Part shown: piece by piece, positions 1 to 12,398 of the stretch
How positions within the stretch are numbered: the stretch's first letter is position 1
Layout: the number at the start of each line of letters is the position of its first letter
DNA from: Pampus argenteus
Taxonomy: Eukaryota; Chordata; Actinopteri; Scombriformes; Stromateidae
DNA length: 64,000 bases
Direction of reading: 5' to 3'
Assembly: GCA_036937835.1 (NCBI GenBank)
Contig: CM072873.1
Span: 10,900,001-10,964,000 of the forward strand
The notes under the pieces: generated by a model
What the model saw: the letters and a program-made list of their open reading frames with translations, nothing else
Told to the model about the DNA's origin: nothing
Database searches by the model: none
Program-made: the position numbers and the translations under genes

Positions 1-2305
1 TTTATACTAATTTCCTGGAACACTTTTGTGTTATTTACAGGTATGTACATTTAGGACAGAAAATGTGCAATTAGGTATTTAAAGAAGTTCATAGGTTATT
101 GTTTTAATAAATTAGATTCTTAATTCTTTAACACTGGAAAAAAAACCAACAACTTATTTTTCAGTTTGTAGTTTTGTGTGTCAAACGATATATTAGCAAC
201 AGCTGAGCGTCTGTGAGTAATGTGAGTTACACTTTCGTTATTTTTCTAATTTCAGGAACAGTTGTTCAACAGTTTCCTAAAAGCAACTTCTGTGCAACTC
301 TTAATTCTTTGAAAGTCTCATGTAATTTGGTGGTACGGAGTAAATGCACTCACTAAAATAATGTAATATGCTAATATGTTGTTTAACACACCAGACTATA
401 CACGAATTGCAATTTAACAACCATGTACAAATTGTGGTAAAGCTACAACTGATCTGAACTAATTTTCATTATTGATCAAGCTGCTGATTATTTTCTTAAC
501 TGATTAATCATTATATATGAAATGTCTTCTTTTGTCCAACTCTGTTTACTTTTCATGTATGTCAGAAAAGGATAAAATCCTCTCGCTTGAGAAACTTCAA
601 CCATCAAATTTTGATTTTAATAATCAAAATTGTTGATTGATTTCTCTGTTGATCGATGTTGTTTGTTGAATTGCCAGACGAGTTGGTGAAAGCTCCACAA
701 AAAAGCTGCCAGATGGACCTTTAAATTTCACAATATGGCAAAAATATAAAAGAATTACATGAGATAACCAGTGTGTTTCATTCTTCTGCTTTACATAAAA
801 CAAAACCCACATGTCATATAAAAACTTTATTGTTTACAAATTTGAATCATAATTTTAACAACAGAATTTCACAAACAAATGACCCAATATGAGCAGATCA
901 TTATGATATATTGAAACCCTGGATTTATTTGGTACTGGCTGAAATGTACACAACATACATTTCTTCCAGTTGAACTTCATTTAGTTAAATGACAAACATG
1001 AGTTTCAGAGAAAAAAACATGTTTATATTCTTCATCGAATAAGAATAGTTTTGAAATTCATAAAACTCATTGAAAAATTGGGGTAATGATCTATTTTATG
1101 GGTTTGCAGTAATAATAACTTTCTAGATTATTTAAAGGAACTGCGTATGAGAGACAATAGATATTAATTAGTTGATTGAAATTTGAATCAAGAATGTCAT
1201 TTTAATAGAACTTTTTAGTTGAAACCCCTCACAAGACTTTGGGGTGATAAGAAACTTAATCCTTAAAATATTTGGACACATTTTCAGCTGACTACAAGTC
1301 TCTTTGTGTTGCTAGAAATTAGCTGTGAATACTCATTTTGAAGTATATTAATTGAACATAGTGTTCACAGAATCAGTTGTTTCCGGTATTGAGGTATTGA
1401 ACTCACTCTATTGTTTTATCAGAAAGATCATCCAAAAAAAGAAATAATGTAGAATCAGCAGGTGGCTTCAAAAAAAGGGTCAAATTTCATCTCTTAAAAG
1501 AACAATCCAACTTTTTCTCTCTGTTTTGGAAAAGTCTGGTTGTTTTGCATATTTCCGTCTCTTAGCTGCTGTCAGACGTTGTGACGGCGTCGTTTTGGTG
1601 AAACATCTTCACTCTCTCTCTCTGTTGTGAGTTTTGCTTCAGAATGCTAAAATGGCTGCCAGCATCCCGCGTGCGCTCCATCCTCTACAGATCGAGAAGG
1701 ACAAAGAGGAGACAGATCCTACCGATGCAGCAGATTTGACGGACGGCGTGTGATGTGGCTGTCACAGAGGCTGTGTGTGTGTGTGTGTGTGTGTACAGGA
1801 TGAATAATTGATGCTCCATTCAAACACCTCTTCAGAGACGTTATTGAGCTTGAGTCACCGTCCTGAAAGAATGCCAAGTTACACCGCCTTTAAAACTGAT
1901 GTGTCATCTTCAGTGCAGCTCGGCTGGGAGAACCGGAGATAAATACATGTTAGTGAAAGTGCTCTATGAGCTGTGTGTGCAGGAAGAAAAACACACAACT
2001 CTAAATCTCTGAATGTTAACATAAATATGTTTTAAGAATGAATTTTGTAAATACTGTGTGCATATATCTTTACCCTCCATACGTAACAAAAAAGAGATAC
2101 AATTTGGGACATTTTCTGTAATTTAAGTCATGACAAAAGTAATCTAGGAGTGCAATTATACAGTTTATCATCTAAGCCTCTTCAGCTCATGACAAAGATG
2201 AGAAACAACATACTTGTGATTTAGCTTAGCGTTTCCTTATATTTCTGGTTAGTTTCACAAAAAAAAAAAATAATAATTTTTTTTTTTCCTTCAAAACATA
2301 TTTTA

Positions 2306-2500
2306 AAGGAGTAGCTCACCATTTCAGGGAGATAAGGTTATTCGCTTTCTTTCCATTAGATGAGAAAAGTGATAACAGTCTCATGTTGTGTTTTCAGTAC
2401 AGAGCTGGCATCAGATTGTTATTGGTTAGCCTAGCTTAGCATAAAGAAACAGCAGCTTTGTGAGACTGTACTTAAGCTAAATGCCGACATCAGCATTTTC
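2306..2500 (+). repeat. Dispersed teleost repeat (block before GCTTAGCATAAAG)
   Basis: The sequence runs from aaggagtagctcaccattt through ttcgctttcttt and the gttagcctagcttagcata core. I recognise it as a diverged copy of a very common fish repeat whose consensus has a call like gggatagttcaccattttgg, an attcgctttcttgc block and a ttagcttagcataaag core. Shorter pieces of the same family appear near 6430-6500 and 52505-52565. Confidence 0.55.
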
Positions 2501-3301
2501 TGTTGATTGGCAAATCATTTATTGACTAAACTATTTTGTCATACTACTGTTCCCAAAGCATAAAAATGATTTTTACACTCAAAACATAATCTTGTAAATA
2601 GTAAGTATTCATTTTCATTCATTTCTTTTTTTTCTTTTTTTTTTAAGTGTAGGCCTAAATCACCCCTGAAAATAAAATACAAAAGAATATCTGACATAAA
2701 CATTCACCAACAACAATTCACCCTGCATGGAAAAGCAAATCTGGTTTTTGACTGGTGTGAGTTTGTTTTGTCCTGTTTTGAGTTGCAGACGAGTGGAGTT
2801 TATTACACAGAATATGAGAAAATGACAATAAAGTCCTAAAGCTCCAGACAAAGACATAAAAGGCAGTTACAAATACATGAAATAAACTTTTCTGTGTTTG
2901 ACATGAATGGACACAATAACCTGATCACTCAGTTCGGACTAAACAAATCATTTTGTGTAATAACTTCTCCAGTGTATCTTTGTCAGCTGGTCTGGTGGTC
3001 AGCAAAGATGACGATGATGGTGGAGAAGTAGAATGTATAACATATAATGTCAAATACGAATGAATGTGGACGTAGAAATCAAATCCATAATAACCGTAAT
3101 TACAAAGTAAGTGTTGTTGAACTGAATTGAACTCATCTGTTAAGCAGCAGTTCTCGTGTTGAACCTCTGGATGTCTCTGTAGCTCCACTGTGATGCGAAC
3201 GCAGCTCACCTCCTCCTCTGTGGGAAAGATGGTTTTAACTCTGAGAAAACATAATCTTTCATACAGTTACTGATAGTAAAACTTCTACTTTATCTACAGA
3301 C

Positions 3302-3338
<37 letters not shown>

Positions 3339-3952
3339 CACTGTCTGTCCCTTTATTCCATATAGAGTAAAGACAGCAGAAGTTGGAAGACACTTGAAAA
3401 CTTGAAGTAAACAGCACTGTACGTCAGACTGCATGCAAAAATGTAACATTTATTTGCATATATAATTATAATTATATATAATATTAATAAAACAGGGAAA
3501 AAACAAACCCTGAGAAGTTTAACAAAACAACATGAAGAGGAAAAGGAATAAAGGAATACATAAACAGATAAAACCTGCAGCCTTTTATCATCTCAGCCTC
3601 ACCTGATGGAAGGAAGGAAAATCTTGTTTTTTTTTAAGTTGTTATTCTGAGTTGAGGTATTATAAATAGTTTGATGTTCTCGCAGTATATTTTAAGAATT
3701 GTATGTTTTCGGTGACGGTTTGCACAGATATGTGTGTATTAAGACCCATAACGCCTTGAATCTCATCGCCTTGACATTTGGGCTGCCATGAATTAGATGG
3801 AGTTAGTCTCTATGACAAACAAACACACGTAAAGACATCTGTGCTTCTGCTTCCACACTGAACTATTTTCAAAAGTCTGATAATTTAATAATAATGTGCT
3901 TGCTGTCAATCACACCTGCTGCCTAAACACGAGCTTTTCTGAGTCATCAATC

Positions 3953-4610
3953 AAGTCAAGTCATTTTTATTTATATAGTGCCAAAACACAAAACTTGTGT
4001 CCTGACACCTTCCATATAGAGCAGGTCTAGACCATACTATTTGATTTATATAGCAAGAGAGAGAGATAGACAGACAGACAGAGAGAGATCAGTATGTATC
4101 AGTATCATCACAATCACTGGCAACCTGACAGATGAGAAAGCACAGAAACTCTGGGGAAGAAGTCAAGTCAGTAGCATGCATTAACAGATGCATACAAATA
4201 GAGAGGGAGAGGACGAGAGTGGAGCTCAGTGTATCATGGCCCCTGGCAGTCTAGGCCTATAGCAGTATAACTGGAGGCTGGTCGGAGGCAAGCTTGAGCC
4301 AGCCCTAACTATAAGCTTTATCAACAAGGAAAGCTTCTAGCCTGCTCTGAAACGTAGAGACAGTGTCTGCCGCCTTCATGATTCTACAGAGGATGTTTTA
4401 GGGCCAAGCATTGATAAATATGGGTATCATCTGCATAACAATTAAAATGTGTTTCCATAATATTACCTAAAAGAAGCATGTATAAGTACAGAACCTTGTG
4501 GAACTCCATGTCCAATGTTGCATGCGTGGAAGATTCATCATTAGCATGTACAAACTGAAATTGATCTTATAAACAGGACTTAAAGCAGTTTAACTGTTAT
4601 CGTTGTAAGG
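3953..4610 (+). repeat. Dispersed teleost repeat, internally deleted copy
   Basis: It begins with catttttatttatatagtg and includes agcaggtctagaccatact, a GA-rich block, actctggggaagaagt, gcagtctaggcctatagcag, agccctaactataagcttta, ttagggccaagcat, gggtatcatctgcataacaa and agaaccttgtggaactcc in that order. I recognise these landmarks from a long (roughly 2-kb) repeat spread through percomorph genomes. Compared with that order, this copy lacks much of the middle, with a jump near 4395 from the attctacagagg part to ttttagggcc. It is an old non-coding copy with no preserved ORF. Confidence 0.6.
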
Positions 4611-4798
4611 TAGCTCCATTCGCTGACGAGGACTGTTAGCAGCAGTTGTAAGCTCCAAAACAAACACTGATACGGAGAACTTTTTAACTTAGATGTTTAG
4701 CTTAGCTACACAATAGTGTATTTTATTTGTATGTGTTATATTCACCAAATATAGATAAATGCACGTTATTCTGTGAAGGAATCCTAAATGCTACAACC

Positions 4799-5060
4799 AG
4801 TGATGGAAGAAGTGTTCAGATCATTCACTTATACACTGTCTGAAATATGAGCCTGACTACACGCTGCTTTTTATCATTAAGACATCAAAAAGAAACCACA
4901 GGTTTAATCTGTAACAATGTGCTGTATTTTAAATGCTTAAATAAATGTAGTAGAATAGAAAGTACAACGTTTCCCTCTGAAATGTAGTGGAGTGGAAGTA
5001 TAAAGTAGCATTAAATGATACAGCACTTATAAATGTTGTAAAACGTTGAGGTTTTCAGTG
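4799..5060 (+). repeat. Dispersed repeat with agtgatggaagaagt terminus
   Basis: It starts agtgatggaagaagtgttca and includes aaatgtagtggagtggaag and ataaagtagcattaaatg. Both are typical of an abundant fish repeat whose other copies run to acttaagtaaaagta. A reverse-oriented copy is seen near 34830-34960 and a weak one near 25265-25400. Confidence 0.5.
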
Positions 5061-6029
5061 TTTCAGTAAAGCAGAGGTGCTCATTAAAGCTACCGACAGG
5101 ATAAACATTCACTCTGATGCTGTGATGGTAAATTACTGCTGATGCCTTTACAGTTCTAATGGAGATTAAACACATACATGTTCACAGAGTCAGAGTCAGA
5201 AGGAGGTCAGCAACAGTCACAATGAGGTTTAGTTCCTCCATCAGTGGTTGGTGGCAGGAAGGTCAAAGGTCAGAGGTTACTAGGACCTGACAGCAGCAGA
5301 AAAAGGGACACGCTACACAGTATATGTACGTCCAATATTATTATAAAGGTTTTATAAGCATTATTTAATGGCTTAATTAATGGTTAATAAATCATTTAGA
5401 AGCCATTAATAATAAATACTTTTGGGCACCTGTGATGTACTATTTAATCACCTTCTGGAAAGGGCTGCAGGGCATCCAGTTGAAAATCCATTTATTAACA
5501 ATTTATTGACATTTATAACTACCAACTTTCATTTTTTTCATTAATTAAAAAAAATTGATTTCATTAATTAATGTACGTTTTACATTCACAACGGCAACAA
5601 TTTGCTAGGGGAATGGTGCGGTGGTCTTGGTTTGAATGCAGCTTTCAGGCTTGTATACATGGCGCGTTCAAGCTAAAAGAGGCGTTTTAAATTGCTTTTA
5701 AATTTTGAGGGTAAAATATTAGCAACACTTTTCAATATAATAGTACACCACCACCAGTCACTACGACCTCAATAATAATAAATAAAGTAGATGATGTTTT
5801 GACTTGACTGGTGCGTGTTGGTAATTTGGGAGCTTGGCTGTGAGAGTGCAGATGGAAAATGGTGAGTTTTCATCTCTAACGCTTTGTTTCATCATCCGTC
5901 CATCACAGCTGATGATGAAAGGCCGCTCATTTGGCCTCCGGTGAACGACTGACGCTGTCAGATCTAAATTCCACATCAGACCTCCTCACAGCCAGAGGTT
6001 ATTAGATGGAGCTTCAGGTTCAAGCACCT

Positions 6030-6060
<31 letters not shown>
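6030..6060 (+). repeat. (CA)n microsatellite
   Basis: An uninterrupted CA dinucleotide run of about 15 units. Confidence 0.95.
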
Positions 6061-6062
<2 letters not shown>

Positions 6063-6429
6063 CACAGCCTGTGATCTATGATTCATGTGTGCTCATTTAA
6101 AATAGTGTGAAATATTTAAAGTTGGCTGGTCGGCCTCAGAGGGTCGACTGACTGACCTCTCCACTGTTATTACTGCATGAAGGAGGAGGAAGAGGGGGGA
6201 GGAAGGGAGGGTGGAGGAGAGGCGATTCAGGCAAGAAAGAGGAAAAGAGGGAGATAATAGAAGCAGGAGAGGGAAGAAGGACTTGAGGCATAAGTGGGGA
6301 GATGGATGGATATTGGCTTCATGAATCAATGGTAGATTAATGATGAGACTAAATCAACATTTTGTTTCACTTCATTCATTCATTAAGAGTGTTTTGTTTA
6401 GTTTTGCTTCAACCAACCAGTAACAAGTA

Positions 6430-6500
6430 ATAGACTACAGAGCTGGAATAAAGGTATGATTAGCATAGAAGCAAGAAGCAACAGCTAGCCTGGCTGTACA
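6430..6500 (+). repeat. Fragment of gctagcctggct-type teleost repeat
   Basis: It contains gattagcatagaagcaag and aacagctagcctggctgta, the 3' half of the common repeat also seen at 2306-2500. It is short and diverged. Confidence 0.4.
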
Positions 6501-8700
6501 AAGTTAAAAGCTGTGTGGTGCGATGTGATCTTCAGACTACAAGGACAAATGAAAAGACAAAGGCACAACAGAGCAACAGCAAAGATCTCCTTCTGGTGAT
6601 CCCTGGTGATGCAGAAGTCAGGTACGACTGATTCCAAACATGCATAACCTATTATGAATCCACTAAAAGTCAAATATTACCAGGAAACACACACTGTGGC
6701 CTTTCCTTGGTGAATTAGTGTTCTTATCACCCGGAGTTGACATATGATGAGGGGGAAGTAGTGGAGGCGATGTGACACGTTTTCTTTGCTTCAAACGGGC
6801 CTTTTTCATTAGAGATTACAGCCATGTTAGCAGCGTGTGAAGCCTTGTCCGTAGTAGTCAGTGGTCTCTGTATGCAGACATGTTCCAAACACAAACAGTA
6901 AATAACTAATAACGTGGGGATCTCAAAACCAACAAACAAATATCTCCTAATAAAGAAGCATAAAAAAAAGCAAATTGAGTATGTGACTGCTTAATGAAAA
7001 AAGATGAAGAATACTTTACAATACACAAAACAAACATCCATTATGGCATTATAATTCAAGTTATAATTTATTTTGATTTGGACATTAATGTGTAAACCAA
7101 ATTTCATGGCAAAGATTCTAATCCAGGTATTACCATAGTCTTGTGTAAATTAATATTATTAAGCTATGTAATGCTATTTTGCCAGTAACTCCAAATCTCT
7201 GCTACATATAAACATACCTGAACAACTGTCTAAACATCAGGAGGATTTCAGGCAGGACAGGAGCTCTGTTAATGTCTTGGGAATCTCCTTTGCTGTGCAG
7301 TGTTTCCTCTGATCTTTCAAAAAAAAAAAATGCTGAGAGGAAGGTCAAAAAGATATAGTGAAAGGGAAAAAATGCATGTTTTAAAAATTCTCCTTTTTTC
7401 TCTCTTTTCATCAATATTTAATCAATATTTAATTTTATGGTTTTTTTAAGCAAAAAAAAAAAATAATTTGACACTGACAACACAAAAAATAAATTGTAAG
7501 AGTTAAAATGCAAAAGTGTTAAGTCCTAACTTGCTTGTGTATTTACTGCACCTTCCCTTATTGCATTTAGATTTAGCAGCTTAATACAGGCTGGAACCAA
7601 CAATAGTTTCAAGTTTTATTTGCACTTTTTCCTGATGACAGGCGTTCATATTCAGAGAAGACGGGATACTCAGGGTACAATGATTTTTGTTGCTTGTTTC
7701 CTATCTGCCTGCCGGCTCTGTATGCACTTATACTCTTTGAACAGTAGCATGAGGCCGGGTCTCTACAGCGCAATGCTGTTGTAGAAAAAATGATTCATCG
7801 ATTAATTGAGAAAGATGTATCTATAATAAAAATAATTATTATTTGCAACTCTTTCGATATCCAGCAGAGTGCAAAGATCATTTTCTGAATTCTCGGTAAA
7901 ACATGAACACATTAGTCGTGGGGTCCTAGTGTACTTGCTCATCAATCTTTATAAAACAAAAATAATTTTCTGAACAAGGATCAAAAAAACGAAGTAATTA
8001 AGTATTAAAGAAGAGGAACAAAGAAGGCCTGAGAGAGAAAAACTGTCCACTTACTGAGATGTGGCAGCATTTGTTGTGTTTAGCGTGGGATGGCTGAATG
8101 TGTCAAAACAGAAGAAATGATGCAATCTGGTAACAAATTCGAGAGAAATTTTTATTATGAATATGGCACCTGTAAGATGGTCAAAACCGGGTTACAGAAA
8201 GACAACCATGTATGTGACATGTACCTCTGAACGGATGAGAACCTAGTAAACTTATAAAAGAACAACTGCTATAAAAATGAAGTATGTACATTTTTCGGAT
8301 TTGCAGCATTATTCATGGTAAATGAACTCAAAAAGATGTCTTTCGAAAATAATAATAATAATAAAAAATAAGCCAGGCACTCAAAGTTAGCATCAGTTAG
8401 TCATGTGTTTTTCCCTCTTCTGTGAGGAAAAAAAAATAGAAATGTACCATAGTTTTCTCTTTTTTAATATTTTAATTTGTTTGTATTTAGAATTTTATAA
8501 CACTGTTAACATTGATAATAAGAGATTCCCTCTCTCCCGTATTTCAGCTACTTGGCACCAAGTTCCTCATAAAAGAATCTGTATAATTGTACAAGAAATA
8601 GTTAAAAACACAGACACAGTTTCTTCACAGGTAAATGAAGTGATTTTTCAATATTTGTAATTCTTAAACACTATGTATTTTGACAGCAGCTGTGATTAAG

Positions 8701-10759
8701 GTTTTTAAGTTTTTAAAATCACCAGCAAAGTTTTCATTTTTCGACATAAAACACAGAAAAAAAAAACATTGAAACAGCTTGGACCAGCTGTTTAGTTTTT
8801 GTTACATGTGGGTGTATTTCCTGGTTTCATCTGAGTTATGTGCACCCCCCCTCCCCGCACCTCCCAAAAATCCCCCCTTCTCTTTACCTGCCATTTGTTT
8901 CGTGCCCCGCCCCCTGTTTTCACGCAAAAGTAGAAAACACTAAAATCCAGGGGAGCGCAGAAACAAAGTGCTCCTGAAAACGACAAATTTAAGATTCAAC
9001 CACCAAGGACCCACCAATCAACCAACAGATCGAATGGCTCAAATCACATACCCCTTTGTTGAACAAAGAAAATAAATAAATACATCATTGAATTTCATAA
9101 CCTGGGTTTGTTTTTGTCGTTGTTGTTTTACATGTTAGTAGCAAGACATTGATTCTTCACAGAAAGCACAGACGCTACAGATTGTTTTTCCTGATATGAA
9201 GGGTAGATTAGAGGCCCGAGTCGGTTTTTGACAATACAGACTTTATTCTTCCAACAGGCCTCCATCGCATCCCCATTTGGGCTCGACAGACTTTAAATGA
9301 ATTCAACACAGAAACTGCTGGACCAAAGAGAAATCAAAACAAATAGGGATTGATCACGTGAAACGCATCGGACGAACTTACTAAACATGCAGTTCAGTTT
9401 TCCAAAACACCTATAAAAATAGATTTATAGTGCGAAATATTTTTTTTTCTTTTCATTTCTTTAGAAATCTTTAAAATCGTTATTTTATTATGTGTCCTGA
9501 AATACTACTATGATTTTTTTTTTCTCCCCCCTTGAACCACTTGTTTAACTTTGTTTGTCCCATGAGAGAAGTTTGCGCAGGAAGTCAACAAGTTCGGTGG
9601 GAACCAATGAAATACACCCAATGCACACAAGAAGCCCCAAGGGACTCTGGGAAATGTTTCACAACTGAGGCTTTTATGGTTTTTCCAGGACATTGGACTA
9701 CATCTAAATGCTACTTTAGGCTTTGCCACATCATAATTTATTTCTATATAGTGTAAATATTTATCAGTTATTTAATACTTGTATGCAAGAGCTGGAAACT
9801 GCAATTCCCAGAATTCCTTAGCAGCGAAAACATGGCTCCATAAACCTTTGAGCTAGTTAAAGAATCTTTTCATCTCTGAGAGAAAAGACACAAGATAAAG
9901 AGGTTTGTATAAGACTACACAACAGCAAAAAGCAATAGCAGAGAGAGAAAGAGAGAGGATTAGAAAAACGAAAAAGCAAAAGAAGAGGTTTTACAAAGAC
10001 AAAAAGGAAGCAGCGAAAAAAAAGGTGGACTCTACAAATATTTTTTTTCATTTTTTGCAAAGGCCACCAAACACGAAATTTCCACGAACCTCCACTGGTT
10101 TCACTAAGACTGCAGATAGAGAGAGACAGAGACAGAGACGAGGAAGAGAGAAAGAGGGTTTGTCATTTTTTTGGGATGTCAATCATCACATAGACCCCAC
10201 CCCCCTCTCCTGTAAAGCCCCGCCCCTCATCTCTTCCCCCACACTAGAGATAGAGCACAGAGAAGACAAAGGACAAAAACAGCTACAGTAGCTCAGTATA
10301 TACTGCATATAGTCAACACACACAGAGAGAGAAGTTGCCATGAAAGACTTTTTGACAGCCAGTGACACTAAACACATCGGTAACACATTTTTACGGCTTA
10401 ATCACACTGGATAATAAGGATGACGGGATGGTAAAGACAGGGCTGTCAACGTTAAAAAGATGGACGTCTTGACAGTTTTCATACCGTTTTAATTATTACT
10501 TATTCTCATCTTTTTTTCTCTTTTTTACCAAAAAAGTAGAAGAAAAGAAAATTTACAAATGAACGAGAATCACAGTGCTTTTAAAACACCAAAACTTGTG
10601 AGATTAACATTTCTTTTTTTGGCAACGGAGGCTGGGGAAGAAAAAACAGAAGAACAACAACAAGGACAACGTTGTTAAAAGGAATGTGATTTTTTTTTTT
10701 TCTCTTCCTTTTCTCTTCTTTTTTTTTTTGTTGTTACTGGATTGATTGTTTGATAGATT
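8701..10759. other. npas3 downstream flank or distal 3'UTR
   Basis: No protein-coding gene is supported. The 128-residue frame at 9905-10291 is Lys/Arg/Glu-rich because it spans a GA-rich tract and matches nothing I know. Three possible minus-strand AATAAA signals and one ZNF143-like motif (9797-9816) lie here. Confidence 0.4.
9797..9816 (+). promoter_or_regulatory. Match to ZNF143/Staf (GFY) motif
   Basis: The 20 bases aactgcaattcccagaattc match the long ZNF143-associated consensus RACTACAATTCCCAGAAKGC, as I recall it, at 18 of 20 positions. In vertebrates that motif marks promoters and loop anchors. Nothing else here shows a promoter, so the site may be a chance or repeat-derived copy. Confidence 0.35.
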
Positions 10760-12398
10760 GATTGATTGAAAATGCATGTCTTTATTACAATCTCCTTGTT
10801 GATATGTGGTTTTATCACAGGGTCCGGCGATGAGATGGAAGAGAGTGGATTGGATTACTTAGGAAAAATCTTGTGGAGGTGATTCCGGTTTAGGAAGAAG
10901 AAGTAGGAGAGGAGAAGGGAAAAAAAGAAGAAGAAAAGTAGTCGTAATAAAAACAATAAAACAGTGATCAAACAGGAGCCGGTCTAGGTTTTCAACATTC
11001 ATTTTTCAAGTTAGCAACGCTAGTTAATTAGCCCAAGTCTCACTGAGCATTAAAAGTGATCAAGTTAGAAAATACATAAAAAATAAAAACAGTTTAAATC
11101 TCAACCAATCAACTCCATGTTGTCAAGTGGCGCTTCACCTAGCGGCCCAATCAGGTTGACTGGTTTTTTTTTTTTTTTAGACATATGTATGATGAAACAT
11201 GGAGATGACATTGCTGATTTAGAGGTTCTTATTGTATTTCTGACTTTCCTGAAGGTCAGAAGAGGAAAAACAAACAAACTTTAAAATTGTTCCCCCTCCA
11301 AAAAAAAGAAACGATCAGTCTTTCGACAAGCTGTGGGTTTGTTTACAGCACCCACATCAGCCAGCTGAATCAGGGTTACTGGACGGTCGGTAGCACCATG
11401 AATCTGTAGATAGACAGGTAGAAATGTGAATGGAAAGGTTAAAGATCAGGTACACAGAGTGAAGAAAGAGCAAGAACTACAGATTGAGATGGGAAGCGAT
11501 GCAAAGGAGGTTATGTTTGGTGCGAGACCTGTAGGTAAACTCCTGGGATAAAAGAGGAAGTAGTAACATTCGATAATTCACAGGTCATTACCCGGCTGAA
11601 ATTGCTTTTTTGTTTTTTTCTTAATGCTTGATTTGTAAGTTAAATCTGAGCTAGAATATTTTATAAAAAAAAGGAAGAAATGAAAGAAAAAACAGCATTA
11701 ATTCTCTAAACTATTCCCTCAATCGAGAAACGTCCTCAAAAACCTTTTTTCAAAAGATTATTATCTCTGAGACCTCTGTCAGGTGCAGGAGCACCCTCCT
11801 CCTGGTTTAAAAACTTTCTTTTTAAGTCTTGATCACATCAAGATTCAGAGGAGAGTCGCATAGAGTTTTCTGTCCGTTACAAATCCCTGTACCGTCCTCC
11901 TTTAAATACACACAATCAGCATCTTCATAAAGATGCATCAGAAACAAGTCAAATAATAAAAATTATCCCTGTCAGGCTCCAGCGGAGTCCTTCGGCAATA
12001 TGAATTCTCTGTAGGCAAAAAGGAATTCTTTACAATAAAGAATAGTCTGTTTTGTGTTTTTTTGTTTAGGAGAAAAACTTTGCTGATCGCAAGAAACAGG
12101 AGCAAAGAGAGAGACTTAGAGCGGAGGAGAGGATGAGGAGCAGAGAGAAAAAAGATAGAAAAGAGGGACATGTTTGAGGGTCATTCATGTCTATTACACA
12201 AGCTCAGTTGCTCAGATTCAAAGTGCTAGAGTACATTTATCATCCTTTTCCTGTCCGTTCTCCCCTCTTGGAAACACAGTGCCATGTTGATAAAAGATAG
12301 AAAGTAAATAGTCTCTTTTTTTTTCGAGTAAGTAGTCTTTTACTTTGACACAGTTGTTGATTCCGGAAACACAGTAATGCGGTCTTGAATGTTTTGCG
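10760..12398 (-). other. npas3: Probable npas3 3'UTR (end uncertain)
   Basis: This is non-coding DNA directly downstream of the npas3 stop codon, rich in short A and T runs and without dispersed repeats that I recognise. The first canonical AATAAA on the minus strand reads as tttatt at 10781-10786, so one plausible cleavage site is near 10760. Further AATAAA candidates occur at 9737-9742, 9484-9489 and 9242-9247, so the transcript could extend to about 9.2 kb. The end is an inference; no transcript data were available. Confidence 0.4.
10781..10786 (-). terminator. Candidate poly(A) signal AATAAA
   Basis: This is the first canonical AATAAA hexamer met on the minus strand after the npas3 stop, about 1.6 kb downstream. 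It is followed by AT-rich sequence with T/G stretches. Alternatives lie further downstream, so use of this one is unproven. Confidence 0.3.

Larger units (their letters stand above)
1..8700. other. Intergenic AT-rich DNA beyond the npas3 3' end
   Basis: No gene could be supported here. The open frames are short, not family-like and often overlap simple repeats. The stretch holds dispersed teleost repeats (listed separately), CA microsatellites, and poly-A and poly-T runs. A less AT-rich island at about 1550-1760 with a 33-codon frame is discussed in the findings. Confidence 0.6.

Noticed and set aside
9905..10291. 128-residue Lys/Arg/Glu-rich plus-strand frame
   Set aside because: It spans a GA-rich tract and has no family resemblance.
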